Assembly: GCF_030012175.1 (NCBI RefSeq)
Contig: NZ_JASCXW010000006.1
Span: forward strand, 1-64,000
Length of the DNA stretch: 64,000 bases
Origin: Peloplasma aerotolerans
GTDB taxonomy: Bacteria; Bacillota_I; Bacilli_A; Acholeplasmatales; Acholeplasmataceae
Reading direction: 5' to 3'
A program made the translations under genes and the position numbers. Below, one piece after another: positions 37,771-47,559 of the stretch (positions within the stretch are counted from its first letter, which is position 1; each line of letters begins with the position of its first letter). Below the pieces are notes generated by a model. That model had not been told where the DNA came from, ran no database searches, and saw nothing but the letters and a program-made list of their open reading frames with translations.

Positions 37771-38508
37771 TTAAGCCAATCTACCACCATCAGTGATAAA
37801 CTCACTACCAGTAGAAAAACTTGAATCATCACACGATAAAAATAAAATCATTTGAGCGACTTCTTCAGGTTCTCCACCGCGTCCAAGTGGTGTATCTTTC
37901 ATCGCTTTTTCTTTATATTCATCACTAATGTGATCTAATGTCATTGGTGTATTGATAAATCCTGGATGGACTGAGTTGACTCTAATATTCTTGCTAGCGA
38001 AATCTAGTGCTGCACTTTTGGTCATCCCTCTAACTGCAAACTTAGATGCATTATATCCCATTAGACCTGCTTTACCTCTAAAGCCAGATGTCGAGGAGAT
38101 GTTAACAATAGCTCCTCTACCCACTTTTTCCATGGAAGGATAAGTGACCATCATACCAAGATATACCCCAAACTGATTAATCATATATAACTTATGGAAA
38201 TCTTCATCCGTATACTCTTCCAAGGACTTTTGGATAACGATACCTGCATTATTAATAAGAATACTCACAGGTCCAAAAAGCTTCTCAGTTTCTTTTAAGA
38301 CGTGTTCCCAATCTTTTCTAATGGATACATCATGATGCATATAGATTGCTTTATCTCCTAAAGATTTTGCAAGTGCTTTCCCTTTATCATCTTGAACATC
38401 TGTTAAGACTACAAATGCTCCTTCTTTAATAAATAATTGTGCAGTCGCGGCACCTATGCCTTGTGCTGCACCTGTAATGATTGCTACTTTATGATCAAGT
38501 TTACCCAT
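37771..38508 (-). CDS. Short-chain dehydrogenase/reductase
   Basis: 245 residues. NAD(P) motif TGAAQGIGAAT, the NNAG strand motif, and catalytic Ser/Tyr/Lys (NISSTSG, YNASK). Belongs to the classical SDR group that includes 3-oxoacyl reductases and alcohol/steroid dehydrogenases. It lies downstream of the LuxC/LuxE genes, so reducing or oxidising the fatty aldehyde or alcohol produced there is plausible; that is inference. Confidence 0.9.
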   Translation of the reverse strand: MGKLDHKVAIITGAAQGIGAATAQLFIKEGAFVVLTDVQDDKGKALAKSLGDKAIYMHHDVSIRKDWEHVLKETEKLFGPVSILINNAGIVIQKSLEEYTDEDFHKLYMINQFGVYLGMMVTYPSMEKVGRGAIVNISSTSGFRGKAGLMGYNASKFAVRGMTKSAALDFASKNIRVNSVHPGFINTPMTLDHISDEYKEKAMKDTPLGRGGEPEEVAQMILFLSCDDSSFSTGSEFITDGGRLA

Positions 38509-38577
38509 TATTCATCACTCCTTGTTTTATTACTATCATTATATCATGTTAACCATTTCGTAAAGTGGTCTAGAATC

Positions 38578-39594
38578 CTAAAATAAAGCTTTATCTCTAT
38601 CTGTTTTTTCTTCTAAAATCAAATTAAAAGGTAATGTAATTTGATGATATAAAATATCAACACCTTGATTATTGATGATACCAATACCAGTCATTCTAAA
38701 ATGAACATCCATTGTCTCACCTATTGCATCATGTGCTAAGTGTGATGCAATATCTCTTCTCAAAGCAAATAATGCCCTTTTAGACTCCATGCCTTGATAT
38801 TCATGCTTCAAAAGTAATGATAGTCTTTCTTCAAATTTAACTTTCTTTTGATATGATCCCACTGCTACAAAGCAAAAGTATTCATCGCTTTGATCAATCA
38901 CTACGATATCATCATTAAGCGCAACACTATCAGCTTTTTGTTCTTTCAATATTATACCATTTAATTGATCTTTAAAATCGATTGTTATTGAACTTTTCGT
39001 TTTCATTTTTTGAATAATTTCTAGTTCTCTTTCGAAAAGTGATTTGTTATAAGTCTCAAAATCGTCTATCCTAACATCTGGACACAATGGATCTATTGGT
39101 AGAGAAAACTGTAATGCTAAGCAAACTCCTTGTTTTGCTATCATGTCTAAATACATATCCCATAGATATTCTCTATTTTCCTTTTTACGATCATGCATAA
39201 GATGCACAAGTAGTCGTTGAATGAGCGTGATTTTTTGATAATTAGTTCCTTCATCAGATTTCTTTATTGATTCAACGATATGAACAAACCTATCATACGT
39301 TTGATCATCTAAATTGAACGTTTGTTTAATTGTAGAAAAACAACGTCCTACTTGATAGGGTCCATATTCAATCAATTCTAATGAATCTAAATCAACATCA
39401 ACATCTCCCCATCCTTCTAAATCAGATTTGAATATTTTGATAATATCTTCTTTTTGATAGCATAATTCACCATTCGAAGTTCCTATAAGTACCGGTAATT
39501 CTTGGTTTTGATAAAGCTCTTCAACAAATACCTCTATCGCTTTTAAATCTCTACTTTTATATAAAGCTTTAATCTTTTTAAACTGTGTTTCCAT
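38578..39594 (-). CDS. SnoaL/NTF2-like protein of unknown function
   Basis: 338 residues. Two segments (about 5-100 and 230-335) look like SnoaL/NTF2 cone folds, e.g. DDIVVIDQSDEYFCFVAVGSYQKK; the middle is helical. The similarity is structural guesswork with no active-site residues assigned. It sits 17 bases after luxC, clearly co-transcribed, so it may bind a lipid or the acyl intermediate. Confidence 0.55.
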   Translation of the reverse strand: METQFKKIKALYKSRDLKAIEVFVEELYQNQELPVLIGTSNGELCYQKEDIIKIFKSDLEGWGDVDVDLDSLELIEYGPYQVGRCFSTIKQTFNLDDQTYDRFVHIVESIKKSDEGTNYQKITLIQRLLVHLMHDRKKENREYLWDMYLDMIAKQGVCLALQFSLPIDPLCPDVRIDDFETYNKSLFERELEIIQKMKTKSSITIDFKDQLNGIILKEQKADSVALNDDIVVIDQSDEYFCFVAVGSYQKKVKFEERLSLLLKHEYQGMESKRALFALRRDIASHLAHDAIGETMDVHFRMTGIGIINNQGVDILYHQITLPFNLILEEKTDRDKALF

Positions 39595-39611
39595 GTTAAT
39601 TGTCTCCTTTT

Positions 39612-40880
39612 TTAATCAATAAACTCAACGATTTTAGTATACTCCCTTAAAGCATAGGTGCCATCGTGTGTTTCACCTACATAAAACCTTGCCATGTCTT
39701 TAGGTTTTGTGATACGTATTAAACCTGCTTGTAACAATTTACCTGTTAAATCAAATACGTCATTTTGTCCACATAAAAGACCAGCAGTTTGTAAATGGTT
39801 TTTATGTGGTTTAACAACTTTGACAATCTCATTTCTATTTAGTCTTTTAACCCATACATTTCTAAATAGCATTGATAACTCAAGCTTTTGATCATCGCAA
39901 GCAATCACCGATACACCATCTTGATGGAATATAGTTTTATGAGATTGATGCGATTCTAGGTTTTCAAAATATAAGGTAATTGTATTTTTACCTCTCATAC
40001 CAATCGATACTTGTTTATGTTCTTTACTCACTTTAAGAAAGATATCAAAAAATCTTTTAGCAAATAAATCTAACGCTTTACGATCATCGGTGTCAACAAA
40101 AATCCCTTGACATGATGAACATAAAAGTTGATTGGTTTCACAAATGTGATGCGCTAAACCTGCTAAATCTTCATCTTTGGCATCTGGTGTTGCATATGCG
40201 AAAGATAATTTGTGTCCCCAAGCAATAACTTTAGCATCTATTGGTGCCATTTGTCGTGCTGCTGATACTGCTGCATCACCACCCCAAACAACAATCCCAT
40301 CTGACATACCTGCAAAAATCTTTAATGTTTCTATTTCAGTTGATGGGACATCAAAAACATAAATGAAATCTTTTAATTTCGGTTCAATATCAATAAGCTC
40401 TTTTAATAACTGAACTGATAAACCATTATCACCACTTGGTAGTTTTAAGATATTGATATTCCCTGCTAATAAACCTTCGACAACGCTATATGCAGGAAGC
40501 GCATCAACGTTTCCTGCAGCGATATGAAATAAAATCCCTAAAGGCATAATCTTTCTTTTGCTATCTTCGATATCACTTAAGTTTTGATAATCTTCGCCTA
40601 ATTCAGTTTTTACCTTTTTTTCTAATGCATCTTTTTCAAACATTGAAATATAATGCTCAAATTGTTCAAATGGGATATCAAGTGTTGCAAGTGAAGGGAG
40701 AATGGTTTCGTTATAATCACCATTTCTTACCTTTTTAGCAATTTGATCACATGCTTCAATTACATCTTTTGCTTCTATTTTTTTCATTAGGGATAAGGTT
40801 TGATAACAATCTTCTTTTAATGATTGTATTAACTCTTTTTGTTTTGAATCATCATAAACTGTTCCTTGATATAAAATCAT
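39612..40880 (-). CDS. luxC: LuxC-like acyl reductase
   Basis: 422 residues. Reduces activated fatty acyl groups to aldehydes with NADPH. It has the LuxC N-terminal signature IMPLGILFHIAAGNVDALP, a nucleotide-binding VVWGGD segment and the nucleophile region LLCSSCQGIF. The start at 40880 follows AGGGGGAAG; the longer frame upstream lies inside luxE. It overlaps luxE by 4 bases (ATGA). There is no luciferase (luxAB) or luxD in the window. Confidence 0.88.
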   Translation of the reverse strand: MILYQGTVYDDSKQKELIQSLKEDCYQTLSLMKKIEAKDVIEACDQIAKKVRNGDYNETILPSLATLDIPFEQFEHYISMFEKDALEKKVKTELGEDYQNLSDIEDSKRKIMPLGILFHIAAGNVDALPAYSVVEGLLAGNINILKLPSGDNGLSVQLLKELIDIEPKLKDFIYVFDVPSTEIETLKIFAGMSDGIVVWGGDAAVSAARQMAPIDAKVIAWGHKLSFAYATPDAKDEDLAGLAHHICETNQLLCSSCQGIFVDTDDRKALDLFAKRFFDIFLKVSKEHKQVSIGMRGKNTITLYFENLESHQSHKTIFHQDGVSVIACDDQKLELSMLFRNVWVKRLNRNEIVKVVKPHKNHLQTAGLLCGQNDVFDLTGKLLQAGLIRITKPKDMARFYVGETHDGTYALREYTKIVEFID

Positions 40881-42007
40881 TTGTCTTCCCCCTTCGACAT
40901 TAAAGCATCTGCTCCAGCTGCACATGTCACAATATCTTGTATACCAACACGACCGATGATTTCTAACCATGGTGATTTTTCTCCACATGGGCATGGTTCA
41001 TCATGTAATATACATAAGTCGTCTGTCATCACAGATTGTAGCGCTGTAGCATCAACCATTGGTGTTAATAGATTTAATAACCCCATTTGACCATTAGGTA
41101 TTTGCTCTAAAGTGTCAACATCACGAATTATAGCTCTTGCATAAACAGGAACATGGAAATGATGATGTCTACAGTCAACATATAGAATTGGATGTTCGAC
41201 TGCACCAAAGAATTCAACACAATTTGTGCTTGGTACGCCTAGGACTTCTTCAACTAATTCATAAAAGACTTGTTTATCAACTGCTTCAGTATAAAACTGT
41301 TTCCATCCACCACCGACAGTCACTAATGATTTTTTAGGCAGTTTTAATTTAATTCCCTCAGCTTTCATCTCTTTTAATAAGAAATAGGTATACGCTGGAA
41401 ACCCTAATGTTCTAACAGGAGTTTTTCCTTTAGATGCACTAATCAATGCTTGTTTAACTCGATCAAGATTGACTTCATAACCTTGTTTTGTCATTTCTAT
41501 AGCATAAGTTCTTTTTCTAGCTGGTGCCATCCATGTAAAACCATATGCAGTTTTTGCAATCCCCATTTTATTCTTTTTGCTAGGTTGATATCCAAATATA
41601 ATATATTTTGTCGGCCTTAGGCTCCATAACTTATGATATCTGCCTAAAGTGATCATCATCCATAGACCTCTTAACAGAGATCTAAAGTCAAGTCCAACTT
41701 GACTTCTAATACCTGTAGAAGTTCCAGAAGAGGTTGCTTTAACAAGCATTTTCTTCTTTGGCATTGAAAAGAGTTCGTGATGCTTATAATAAAGTGTTGG
41801 AATAAAAGGCATCTTTATTAAGTCATCCATTTTAGATATTTCATAAGGGTTGAATAGTGCTTGGTCATAGATCCTTTTGATATCTTGATTTTTTTCATAT
41901 TGAAAAACAGCATTTTCTTTCATTGATTTTACAAACAATGTTTCTGTTTTTTCTAAGTGATAAGGTTTCTTATATTTGAATAATTTTCTCACATATCGCT
42001 TTTTCAT
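40877..42007 (-). CDS. luxE: LuxE-like acyl-protein synthetase
   Basis: 376 residues from the ATG at 42007 (AGAGGG upstream; the frame reaches back to 42106 without a ribosome site). Activates a fatty acid with ATP and passes it to LuxC. It holds the adenylate-forming loop KATSSGTSTGIRSQ, VGGGWKQF, and a late CPCGEKSPWLEIIGRVG segment. The metal-ligand-like cysteine pair (CPCG) resembles distant phenylacetate-CoA ligases. Together with luxC it forms a minimal fatty-acid reductase. Confidence 0.87.
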   Translation of the reverse strand: MKKRYVRKLFKYKKPYHLEKTETLFVKSMKENAVFQYEKNQDIKRIYDQALFNPYEISKMDDLIKMPFIPTLYYKHHELFSMPKKKMLVKATSSGTSTGIRSQVGLDFRSLLRGLWMMITLGRYHKLWSLRPTKYIIFGYQPSKKNKMGIAKTAYGFTWMAPARKRTYAIEMTKQGYEVNLDRVKQALISASKGKTPVRTLGFPAYTYFLLKEMKAEGIKLKLPKKSLVTVGGGWKQFYTEAVDKQVFYELVEEVLGVPSTNCVEFFGAVEHPILYVDCRHHHFHVPVYARAIIRDVDTLEQIPNGQMGLLNLLTPMVDATALQSVMTDDLCILHDEPCPCGEKSPWLEIIGRVGIQDIVTCAAGADALMSKGEDK

Positions 42008-42386
42008 TTTTCCCTCTAATATTGTAATGCATGCACACCGACCAATAAATGCATGTCCATGTCGATTTGTTCTCATATGATAATATGATTTCTTTATAAT
42101 AATCAACTACATATGTACAACACAAATCATTCTAAATCGTTTTTTTCTTTTATTACATTCTATCATGATTTTTATCATAATTATAATTATTGTTAGACGA
42201 AATCAAGTTAAAGAAAACATGTGATACTACGCTTCAATATGAGTATCTATTAAATAACATTTTATTTTTTTTCCTATTCATGTATAATATGAGTATAAAT
42301 AAACGGTAACTCAACTTTATAACACTATCAATCCCATGAACAGGCTAGTCCTGAAATCATAAAACTACAGAAGGGAGACTTTTATT
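42008..42386. promoter_or_regulatory. Divergent promoter region between luxE and hydC
   Basis: 379 bases without a gene. Plus strand: -10 TATAAT (42283-42288) and a leader of about 90 bases with a small CAGG/CCTG hairpin, then AGGGAGA before the GTG. Towards luxE: inverted repeat TCATAT-GATA-ATATGA (42073-42088) and two direct copies of CATGCATT. No known riboswitch is recognised. Confidence 0.5.
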
Positions 42387-42848
42387 GTGTTAGAAAAAGT
42401 TTTGAATACCTACCCTAGGAATCCAGAATATCTAATCGAAATACTTCTGGATTTACAAAAAAGAAACTTGAATCACACATTTTCTGACGAAGAACTATCA
42501 GCTGTTGCGGATTATCTAAACATTCCACCGTCGAGAGTATCTAGCGTTATTTCCTTTTATTCCTTTTTTTCCATGAAACCTAAGGGAAAATATGTAGTTC
42601 AAGTATGTAAAGATGTTCCATGTTATTTGAACGATTCGTTCAATCTTTTTGATTTGCTTAAAAAAGAACTTGGAATTGATTTGGGTGAAACCTCAGAGGA
42701 TGAGCGTTTCACATTAGAAACATCTAGTTGTTTGGGTTGTTGTGATATGTCACCTGTTATGCGTATTAACAACAAAGTTTATGGCAATCTTACAGCGAAC
42801 AAAGTAAAAATTATATTATCTGAACTCAATGGTGACAATCATGATTGA
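42387..42848 (+). CDS. hydC: NuoE-like [2Fe-2S] subunit of hydrogenase
   Basis: 153 residues. Thioredoxin-fold ferredoxin with the cluster ligands Cys 74, 79, 115 and 119 (CxxxxC, CxxxC). Starts at GTG with AGGGAGA eight bases before. It transfers electrons between the NuoF-like subunit and the [FeFe] hydrogenase. First gene of a three-gene operon; overlaps hydB. Confidence 0.92.
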   Translation: MLEKVLNTYPRNPEYLIEILLDLQKRNLNHTFSDEELSAVADYLNIPPSRVSSVISFYSFFSMKPKGKYVVQVCKDVPCYLNDSFNLFDLLKKELGIDLGETSEDERFTLETSSCLGCCDMSPVMRINNKVYGNLTANKVKIILSELNGDNHD

Positions 42849-44109
42849 GCAAAGACTAATAACCAGTAGAATCGGAAAAATAGATCCGTTTCTCATTGAA
42901 AATGTTTTGGACCTTAATGGTTATGAGATGTTTAAAAAAGCTTTAAAGATGGACCGTCTAGATATTATAGATGAGATTGAAAAATCAAAGCTTCGTGGTC
43001 GTGGTGGAGCTGGTTTTCCTGTATCTATCAAACTGATTGCTCTTGCTAAAGAAAAAGACTTCCTAAAATACCTCATCTGCAATGCTGATGAGGGAGAGCC
43101 TGGAAACTTCAAAGACCGGTACTTGATGGAGAACGATCCTCATCAAATACTTGAAGGTATGCTAATAGCTGCCTATGCAACACATGCAACTAAAGGATAT
43201 ATTTATATTCGTGGTGAATTTGATCACGCTATATCAATAATGAAAAATGCATTAAAAGAAATGAAATCTCATCATCTTCTAGGTGATAATATTTTAGATA
43301 CTAAGTTTTCTTTTGATATTGAAATACGATCTGGTGCAGGTTCTTATGTCTGTGGCGAAGAATTTGCTCTTCTAGAATCTATTGAAGGTAAAGCGGGACG
43401 TACACGCGTTAAACCACCTTTCCCTACATCTAAAGGACTTTTTGATAAACCAACACTAATTAATAATGTAGAGACATTCGCCACAATACCTGTTATTTTA
43501 AAAATAGGAGGACAAGCATATTCAGAAATAGGAACTCCTTCTTCTACAGGCACTAAATTAATCAGTTTATCTGGGAATATAAAAAACAAAGGTGTATTTG
43601 AAATTCCATTTGGTATTTCAATACGGGATGTTATCAAAAAACTTGGTGGTGGTGTTCCAGGAAACCGCAAAATCAAAATGGTTCAATTGGGTGGTGCTTG
43701 TGGTCCGATGATTCCTGAATATATGCTAGATATGATTATCGATTTCGAAAGATTTGAAGAGTTCGAGTCGAAAACTGGTGCAGGAGCTATTATCGTCATT
43801 GATGATCGTTTTGACATGTTTGATCTTTTGGTTCGTATATCTGAATTTTTTGCTCATGAATCATGTGGTAAATGCACACCATGTCGAGAAGGAAATTTTC
43901 AATTAATTAATACCCTTAAGAAATTTCAAAACAAAGAAGCAACAGAAAAAGATTTGGTCAGTTTGGAATCACAAGCACGTGTAATGCACCAAACATCTTT
44001 ATGCGGATTGGGACAAACAGCACCTACAGCCATCATCTCAACACTTCACTTTTTTAGATGGGAATACATCAATCGAATTGAGCATTCCTTAACTAAGGAG
44101 GTCTCATAA
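42829..44109 (+). CDS. hydB: NuoF-like NADH/FMN subunit of hydrogenase
   Basis: 426 residues. NADH and FMN sites (RGRGGAGFP around 56-64; CNADEGEPG around 84; GSYVCGEE) and a [4Fe-4S] motif SCGKCTPCREG. It is shorter than the ~600-residue HydB of Thermotoga; the extra N- and C-terminal ferredoxin domains are missing. ATG at 42829 or 42841 are both possible; the second overlaps the hydC stop as ATGA. Proposed to oxidise or reduce NAD(H) in the complex. Confidence 0.93.
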   Translation: MVTIMIEQRLITSRIGKIDPFLIENVLDLNGYEMFKKALKMDRLDIIDEIEKSKLRGRGGAGFPVSIKLIALAKEKDFLKYLICNADEGEPGNFKDRYLMENDPHQILEGMLIAAYATHATKGYIYIRGEFDHAISIMKNALKEMKSHHLLGDNILDTKFSFDIEIRSGAGSYVCGEEFALLESIEGKAGRTRVKPPFPTSKGLFDKPTLINNVETFATIPVILKIGGQAYSEIGTPSSTGTKLISLSGNIKNKGVFEIPFGISIRDVIKKLGGGVPGNRKIKMVQLGGACGPMIPEYMLDMIIDFERFEEFESKTGAGAIIVIDDRFDMFDLLVRISEFFAHESCGKCTPCREGNFQLINTLKKFQNKEATEKDLVSLESQARVMHQTSLCGLGQTAPTAIISTLHFFRWEYINRIEHSLTKEVS

Positions 44110-44110
44110 T

Positions 44111-45832
44111 ATGCCGAATTTGAAAATAAACAATGTTAACATTAGTGTATCAGAGGGCTCAACTATACTTAATGCAGCAAAACAAAACAACATCAACATC
44201 CCTACATTATGTTATTACCCTGATTTAAATATCAAAAGTGATTGTAGAATTTGTGTCGTTGAGATTGTTGGTCAAAAAGGGTTAGTCACTTCTTGCTCAA
44301 CAGTTGTCAAAGAAGGTATGCAAATTCTAACAAACTCTCCTAGAGCACTCAATGCAAGAAAAACAATTACAGAACTTATCCTAGCAAATCATGATGCAAA
44401 CTGTACATCTTGTGTTAGAAATATGAAATGTGAGCTGCAAAAATTAGCCAATACGCTTGGTATCGATCACAATCGATTCCCCTCAGTATTAGAAAAACTT
44501 CCAATTGATGACTCCAACCCTTCTATTGTTAGGGATCCAAATCGTTGTATAAAGTGTGGTCGTTGTATTGATGTCTGCAAAACCGTTCAAGGTATTAGTG
44601 TGCTTGATACAATGGGGCGTGGTCATGACATGCAAGTAACAACTGCATATCATAAATTGTTGTCTGATGTCGTTTGTACATATTGCGGGCAATGTGCGGC
44701 TGTTTGTCCTGTTGGGGCAATCCATGAAAAAGACGATACTGATCGTGTTTGGAGTGCCATTCATGATACGAATAAACATGTCATTGTTCAAGTTGCCCCT
44801 GCAATACGTGTTTCATTAGGTGAGGAACTCAATTTAAGTTTCGGGAGTATCGTGACTGGCAAACTGATTGCTGCACTTAAAATGCTTGGTTTTACCAAGG
44901 TTTTTGATACGAATTTCACAGCTGATTTGACGATTATTGAAGAAGGACACGAACTCATCGATAGAATCAAAAAAGGTGATACTCTTCCTATGTTCACTTC
45001 ATGTTGCCCTGGATGGATTAATTATGTTGAACAAAAACATCCAGACATGTTCAAACATCTGTCTACATGTAAATCACCTCAACAGATGTTTGGAGCTTTA
45101 GCAAAAAGTTATTATTCTCAACGTGAAAATATTAAGCCTGAAGACATATATGTTGTATCCATTATGCCCTGTACTGCCAAAAAATACGAGGCACAACGCA
45201 CAGAGATGTCGGTCAATGGAATAGATCCTGATGTTGATGCGGTTTTAACAACAAGAGAACTTGCTAAAATGATTAAACAAATGGGTATTGACTTCAACAG
45301 TCTAAGAGAAATGCGCTTTGATAAACCAGATGAAGTTACTAGTGGTGCTGCTGCTATCTTTGGAGCGACTGGAGGTGTAATGGAAGCTGCACTTAGAACA
45401 GTTATAGAAATACTTGATGAAAAACCTCTTGATTCCATTGAATTTGATAAAGTCCGAGGTATGGGCGGTATTAAAGAAGCTGGGGTCACAATCAAAGGTG
45501 AAACCATCAAAGTGGCTGTTGCTCAAACGCTTTCTAACGCTGAAATACTTATTCAACAAGTCAAAGCTGGAACATCACCTTATACATTTATTGAAATTAT
45601 GGCATGTCCTGGAGGATGTGTTGGTGGTGGTGGACAACCTTATGGTACGACACATCAAGTGAGTATTGAACGTATTCATGCAATCTATCAAGTTGATCGA
45701 TTGACCTCTATTCGAAAGTCTCACGACAACGCTGCTGTTTCAAATCTATATGAACATTACTTAGGTGCACCTCATAGTGAAAAAGCACATCATTTGTTAC
45801 ACACGCATTATACAAATCGTAAAATACTATAA
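44111..45832 (+). CDS. hydA: [FeFe] hydrogenase large subunit, bifurcating (A3) type
   Basis: 573 residues. A [2Fe-2S] domain (Cys 34, 45, 48, 62), a His-Cys3 cluster (His 94, Cys 98, 101, 107), two [4Fe-4S] sets (146-156, 189-199), then the H-cluster domain: TSCCPGW (Cys 298/299), MPCTAKKYE (Cys 354), MACPGGCVGGGGQP (Cys 499, 503). All catalytic ligands are intact. With HydB and HydC it should form the NADH-ferredoxin coupling hydrogenase. RBS AAGGAGGT. Its HydEFG maturases are not in the window. Confidence 0.95.
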   Translation: MPNLKINNVNISVSEGSTILNAAKQNNINIPTLCYYPDLNIKSDCRICVVEIVGQKGLVTSCSTVVKEGMQILTNSPRALNARKTITELILANHDANCTSCVRNMKCELQKLANTLGIDHNRFPSVLEKLPIDDSNPSIVRDPNRCIKCGRCIDVCKTVQGISVLDTMGRGHDMQVTTAYHKLLSDVVCTYCGQCAAVCPVGAIHEKDDTDRVWSAIHDTNKHVIVQVAPAIRVSLGEELNLSFGSIVTGKLIAALKMLGFTKVFDTNFTADLTIIEEGHELIDRIKKGDTLPMFTSCCPGWINYVEQKHPDMFKHLSTCKSPQQMFGALAKSYYSQRENIKPEDIYVVSIMPCTAKKYEAQRTEMSVNGIDPDVDAVLTTRELAKMIKQMGIDFNSLREMRFDKPDEVTSGAAAIFGATGGVMEAALRTVIEILDEKPLDSIEFDKVRGMGGIKEAGVTIKGETIKVAVAQTLSNAEILIQQVKAGTSPYTFIEIMACPGGCVGGGGQPYGTTHQVSIERIHAIYQVDRLTSIRKSHDNAAVSNLYEHYLGAPHSEKAHHLLHTHYTNRKIL

Positions 45833-45920
45833 ATTTATTAAATGAACAAAAGTGAATAAATTCACTAGGGGCGATTAAAATCGCCTTTTCCTTTTTAATA
45901 TCACGCTGTATAATAGATTT

Positions 45921-47246
45921 ATGGAACCTATAGTGATTAAGTATAAGTTTAAAGATCAATTAGAACTTGCTGCTAAGCATGGTGAGCATGTCTTTAACAA
46001 TGAACTTGCTAAACTATCTAATCTAAAAGTATATAGAGATGATTCTGCTTCCATTCAATCTATATTTGCCACCTACTGGGATTCATTTAAACTTCATTTT
46101 GAAGATAAACTACGTCCCTCAATTATCGAAAATGTTGAAAAGATGATTCATTGTCGTGATTTTAAGTATGGCTACTTCTTTTATGAATGCCCAACTTGTG
46201 ATAACTTTCATATTCAAGGCCTATCTTGTCATTCAAGATTTTGTCCTTCTTGTAATCAAAAATATCGAGAAGAGAGAACACTTGCTATTGAATCCAAATT
46301 ACTTAAGTGTCCTCATAGACATTTTGTTTTTTCAATTGCTCAAGAGATGCGTAAATATTTTTGGCTTTATAGAGACTTATTTGATATCTTATTTCAAACC
46401 GTAAATGAAGTCCTTCATAAAGCTGTTAAGAAAACGAAAGCTGACCTTCAATTAGATAGAAAACTTGGGATTATTTGTTTTCTTCATACCTATGGCAGAG
46501 ATATGAAGACTAATCCTCATATCCATGCTTTGGTTGCTGAACGCTTTATTGATGCTAACGGTCGTATATCTAACATGTCTTTCTTTCCCTTTGAGCGGCT
46601 TCGTAAGTTTTGGCAATATAGACTCTTAAATAACATCTCAGCTTATTTAAAAATCCATGCGACAAAATCTATCTATAACGAGTTTAATCGCTTAAGAAGT
46701 TATCTCATTCATAAGTACAAAAAAGGATTTTATGCTTATGGACCTCAATTAAAAAGAAAGTCTAGTTTGTCTACCGCCAAAAAGATTGCTAGATACATCG
46801 CTAGATATGCTTCTCATCCAGCCATCGCTGAATCTAGAATTGATGACTTTGATGATATCAATCACCAGGTCACTTGGCACTTTGATCCCCATGAAGATGA
46901 TAAAGTTTTCGATAAAAATCATAAACGAGGCACACAAATTATCAAGGATCACGTCTTTAAATTTATGGCGCGTCTCATTAAACACATTCCTGATAAAGGA
47001 TTTCATCTGATTCGTTATTACGGCTTTTATTCAAATCGGACAAAAAGAAAAATTGCGTCTGAGTTAAAGTTAATTAACCCTAATTCTATTGCTTATCTTA
47101 AACGTCAACTCCACTTTCGAGCTTTGATACTTAAGACTTATCACTATGATGTCTTTAAATGTCAATGTGGCTCTACTATGGTTTTAAATCTTCATGCTTC
47201 ATATCTACCAAATCACAGAAAAGAGAGGTTATTTAGTGATGCCTAA
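45921..47246 (+). CDS. IS91-family transposase (Y2 rolling-circle type)
   Basis: 441 residues. N-terminal zinc finger region (YECPTC, CHSRFCPSC), the His-x-His metal motif NPHIHALVAE and the tyrosine region YIARYASHP, as in Y2_Tnp/IS91 transposases. It should nick single strands at the element ends. The frame is intact and of full length, so the element may be active. A TATAAT lies in the left end just upstream of the gene. Confidence 0.93.
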   Translation: MEPIVIKYKFKDQLELAAKHGEHVFNNELAKLSNLKVYRDDSASIQSIFATYWDSFKLHFEDKLRPSIIENVEKMIHCRDFKYGYFFYECPTCDNFHIQGLSCHSRFCPSCNQKYREERTLAIESKLLKCPHRHFVFSIAQEMRKYFWLYRDLFDILFQTVNEVLHKAVKKTKADLQLDRKLGIICFLHTYGRDMKTNPHIHALVAERFIDANGRISNMSFFPFERLRKFWQYRLLNNISAYLKIHATKSIYNEFNRLRSYLIHKYKKGFYAYGPQLKRKSSLSTAKKIARYIARYASHPAIAESRIDDFDDINHQVTWHFDPHEDDKVFDKNHKRGTQIIKDHVFKFMARLIKHIPDKGFHLIRYYGFYSNRTKRKIASELKLINPNSIAYLKRQLHFRALILKTYHYDVFKCQCGSTMVLNLHASYLPNHRKERLFSDA

Positions 47247-47559
47247 ACTATTTAAAACAACATCTGCGAATATGTCTTTTGTTCAAAAAAAGAATTTGTA
47301 TGATGAATATAAATCAGCTGTTAAGCAAGGATTCATTGCTGGTCCTGCTGTTTCATTTAATGAATTTATATCGACACCTAATTTTGATATGATGGTTGAT
47401 ATGAAATGTCTTCATTGTGGCTATGCACTTAGAGTTAATTTTTCTGGTTACGCTCACTTTATGGATACCGAAGGTGCTGCATTTCCTATTGATGTTTGTA
47501 GTCATTGTGGTAAGTTGCAGTTTGTACCTTTAGATATTTATAATAAACTTATTGATTAG
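47239..47559 (+). CDS. Zinc-ribbon accessory protein of the IS91 element
   Basis: 106 residues from the ATG at 47,239, which overlaps the transposase stop by 8 bases and has AGAGAGG upstream. Two CxxC pairs (CLHCG, CSHCG) form a zinc ribbon. Function unknown; position inside the element suggests a role in transposition or its control. Confidence 0.7.
   Translation: MPKLFKTTSANMSFVQKKNLYDEYKSAVKQGFIAGPAVSFNEFISTPNFDMMVDMKCLHCGYALRVNFSGYAHFMDTEGAAFPIDVCSHCGKLQFVPLDIYNKLID

Noticed and set aside
37569-37832. 87-aa minus-strand frame across the S41/SDR gap
   Set aside because: Overlaps both real genes in another frame and contains no family signal.
40881-42106. N-terminal extensions of LuxC (to 40,994) and LuxE (to 42,106)
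   Set aside because: The extensions lack ribosome sites and have non-family composition; good sites precede the internal ATGs.
42300-42386. Riboswitch in the hydC leader
   Set aside because: Only a 4-bp CAGG/CCTG stem is visible; no match to known riboswitch cores.
43344-43676. 110-aa reading frame opposite hydB
   Set aside because: Antisense to conserved NuoF codons; no ribosome site or family features.
45118-45510. 130-aa reading frame opposite hydA
   Set aside because: Antisense shadow of the H-cluster domain.
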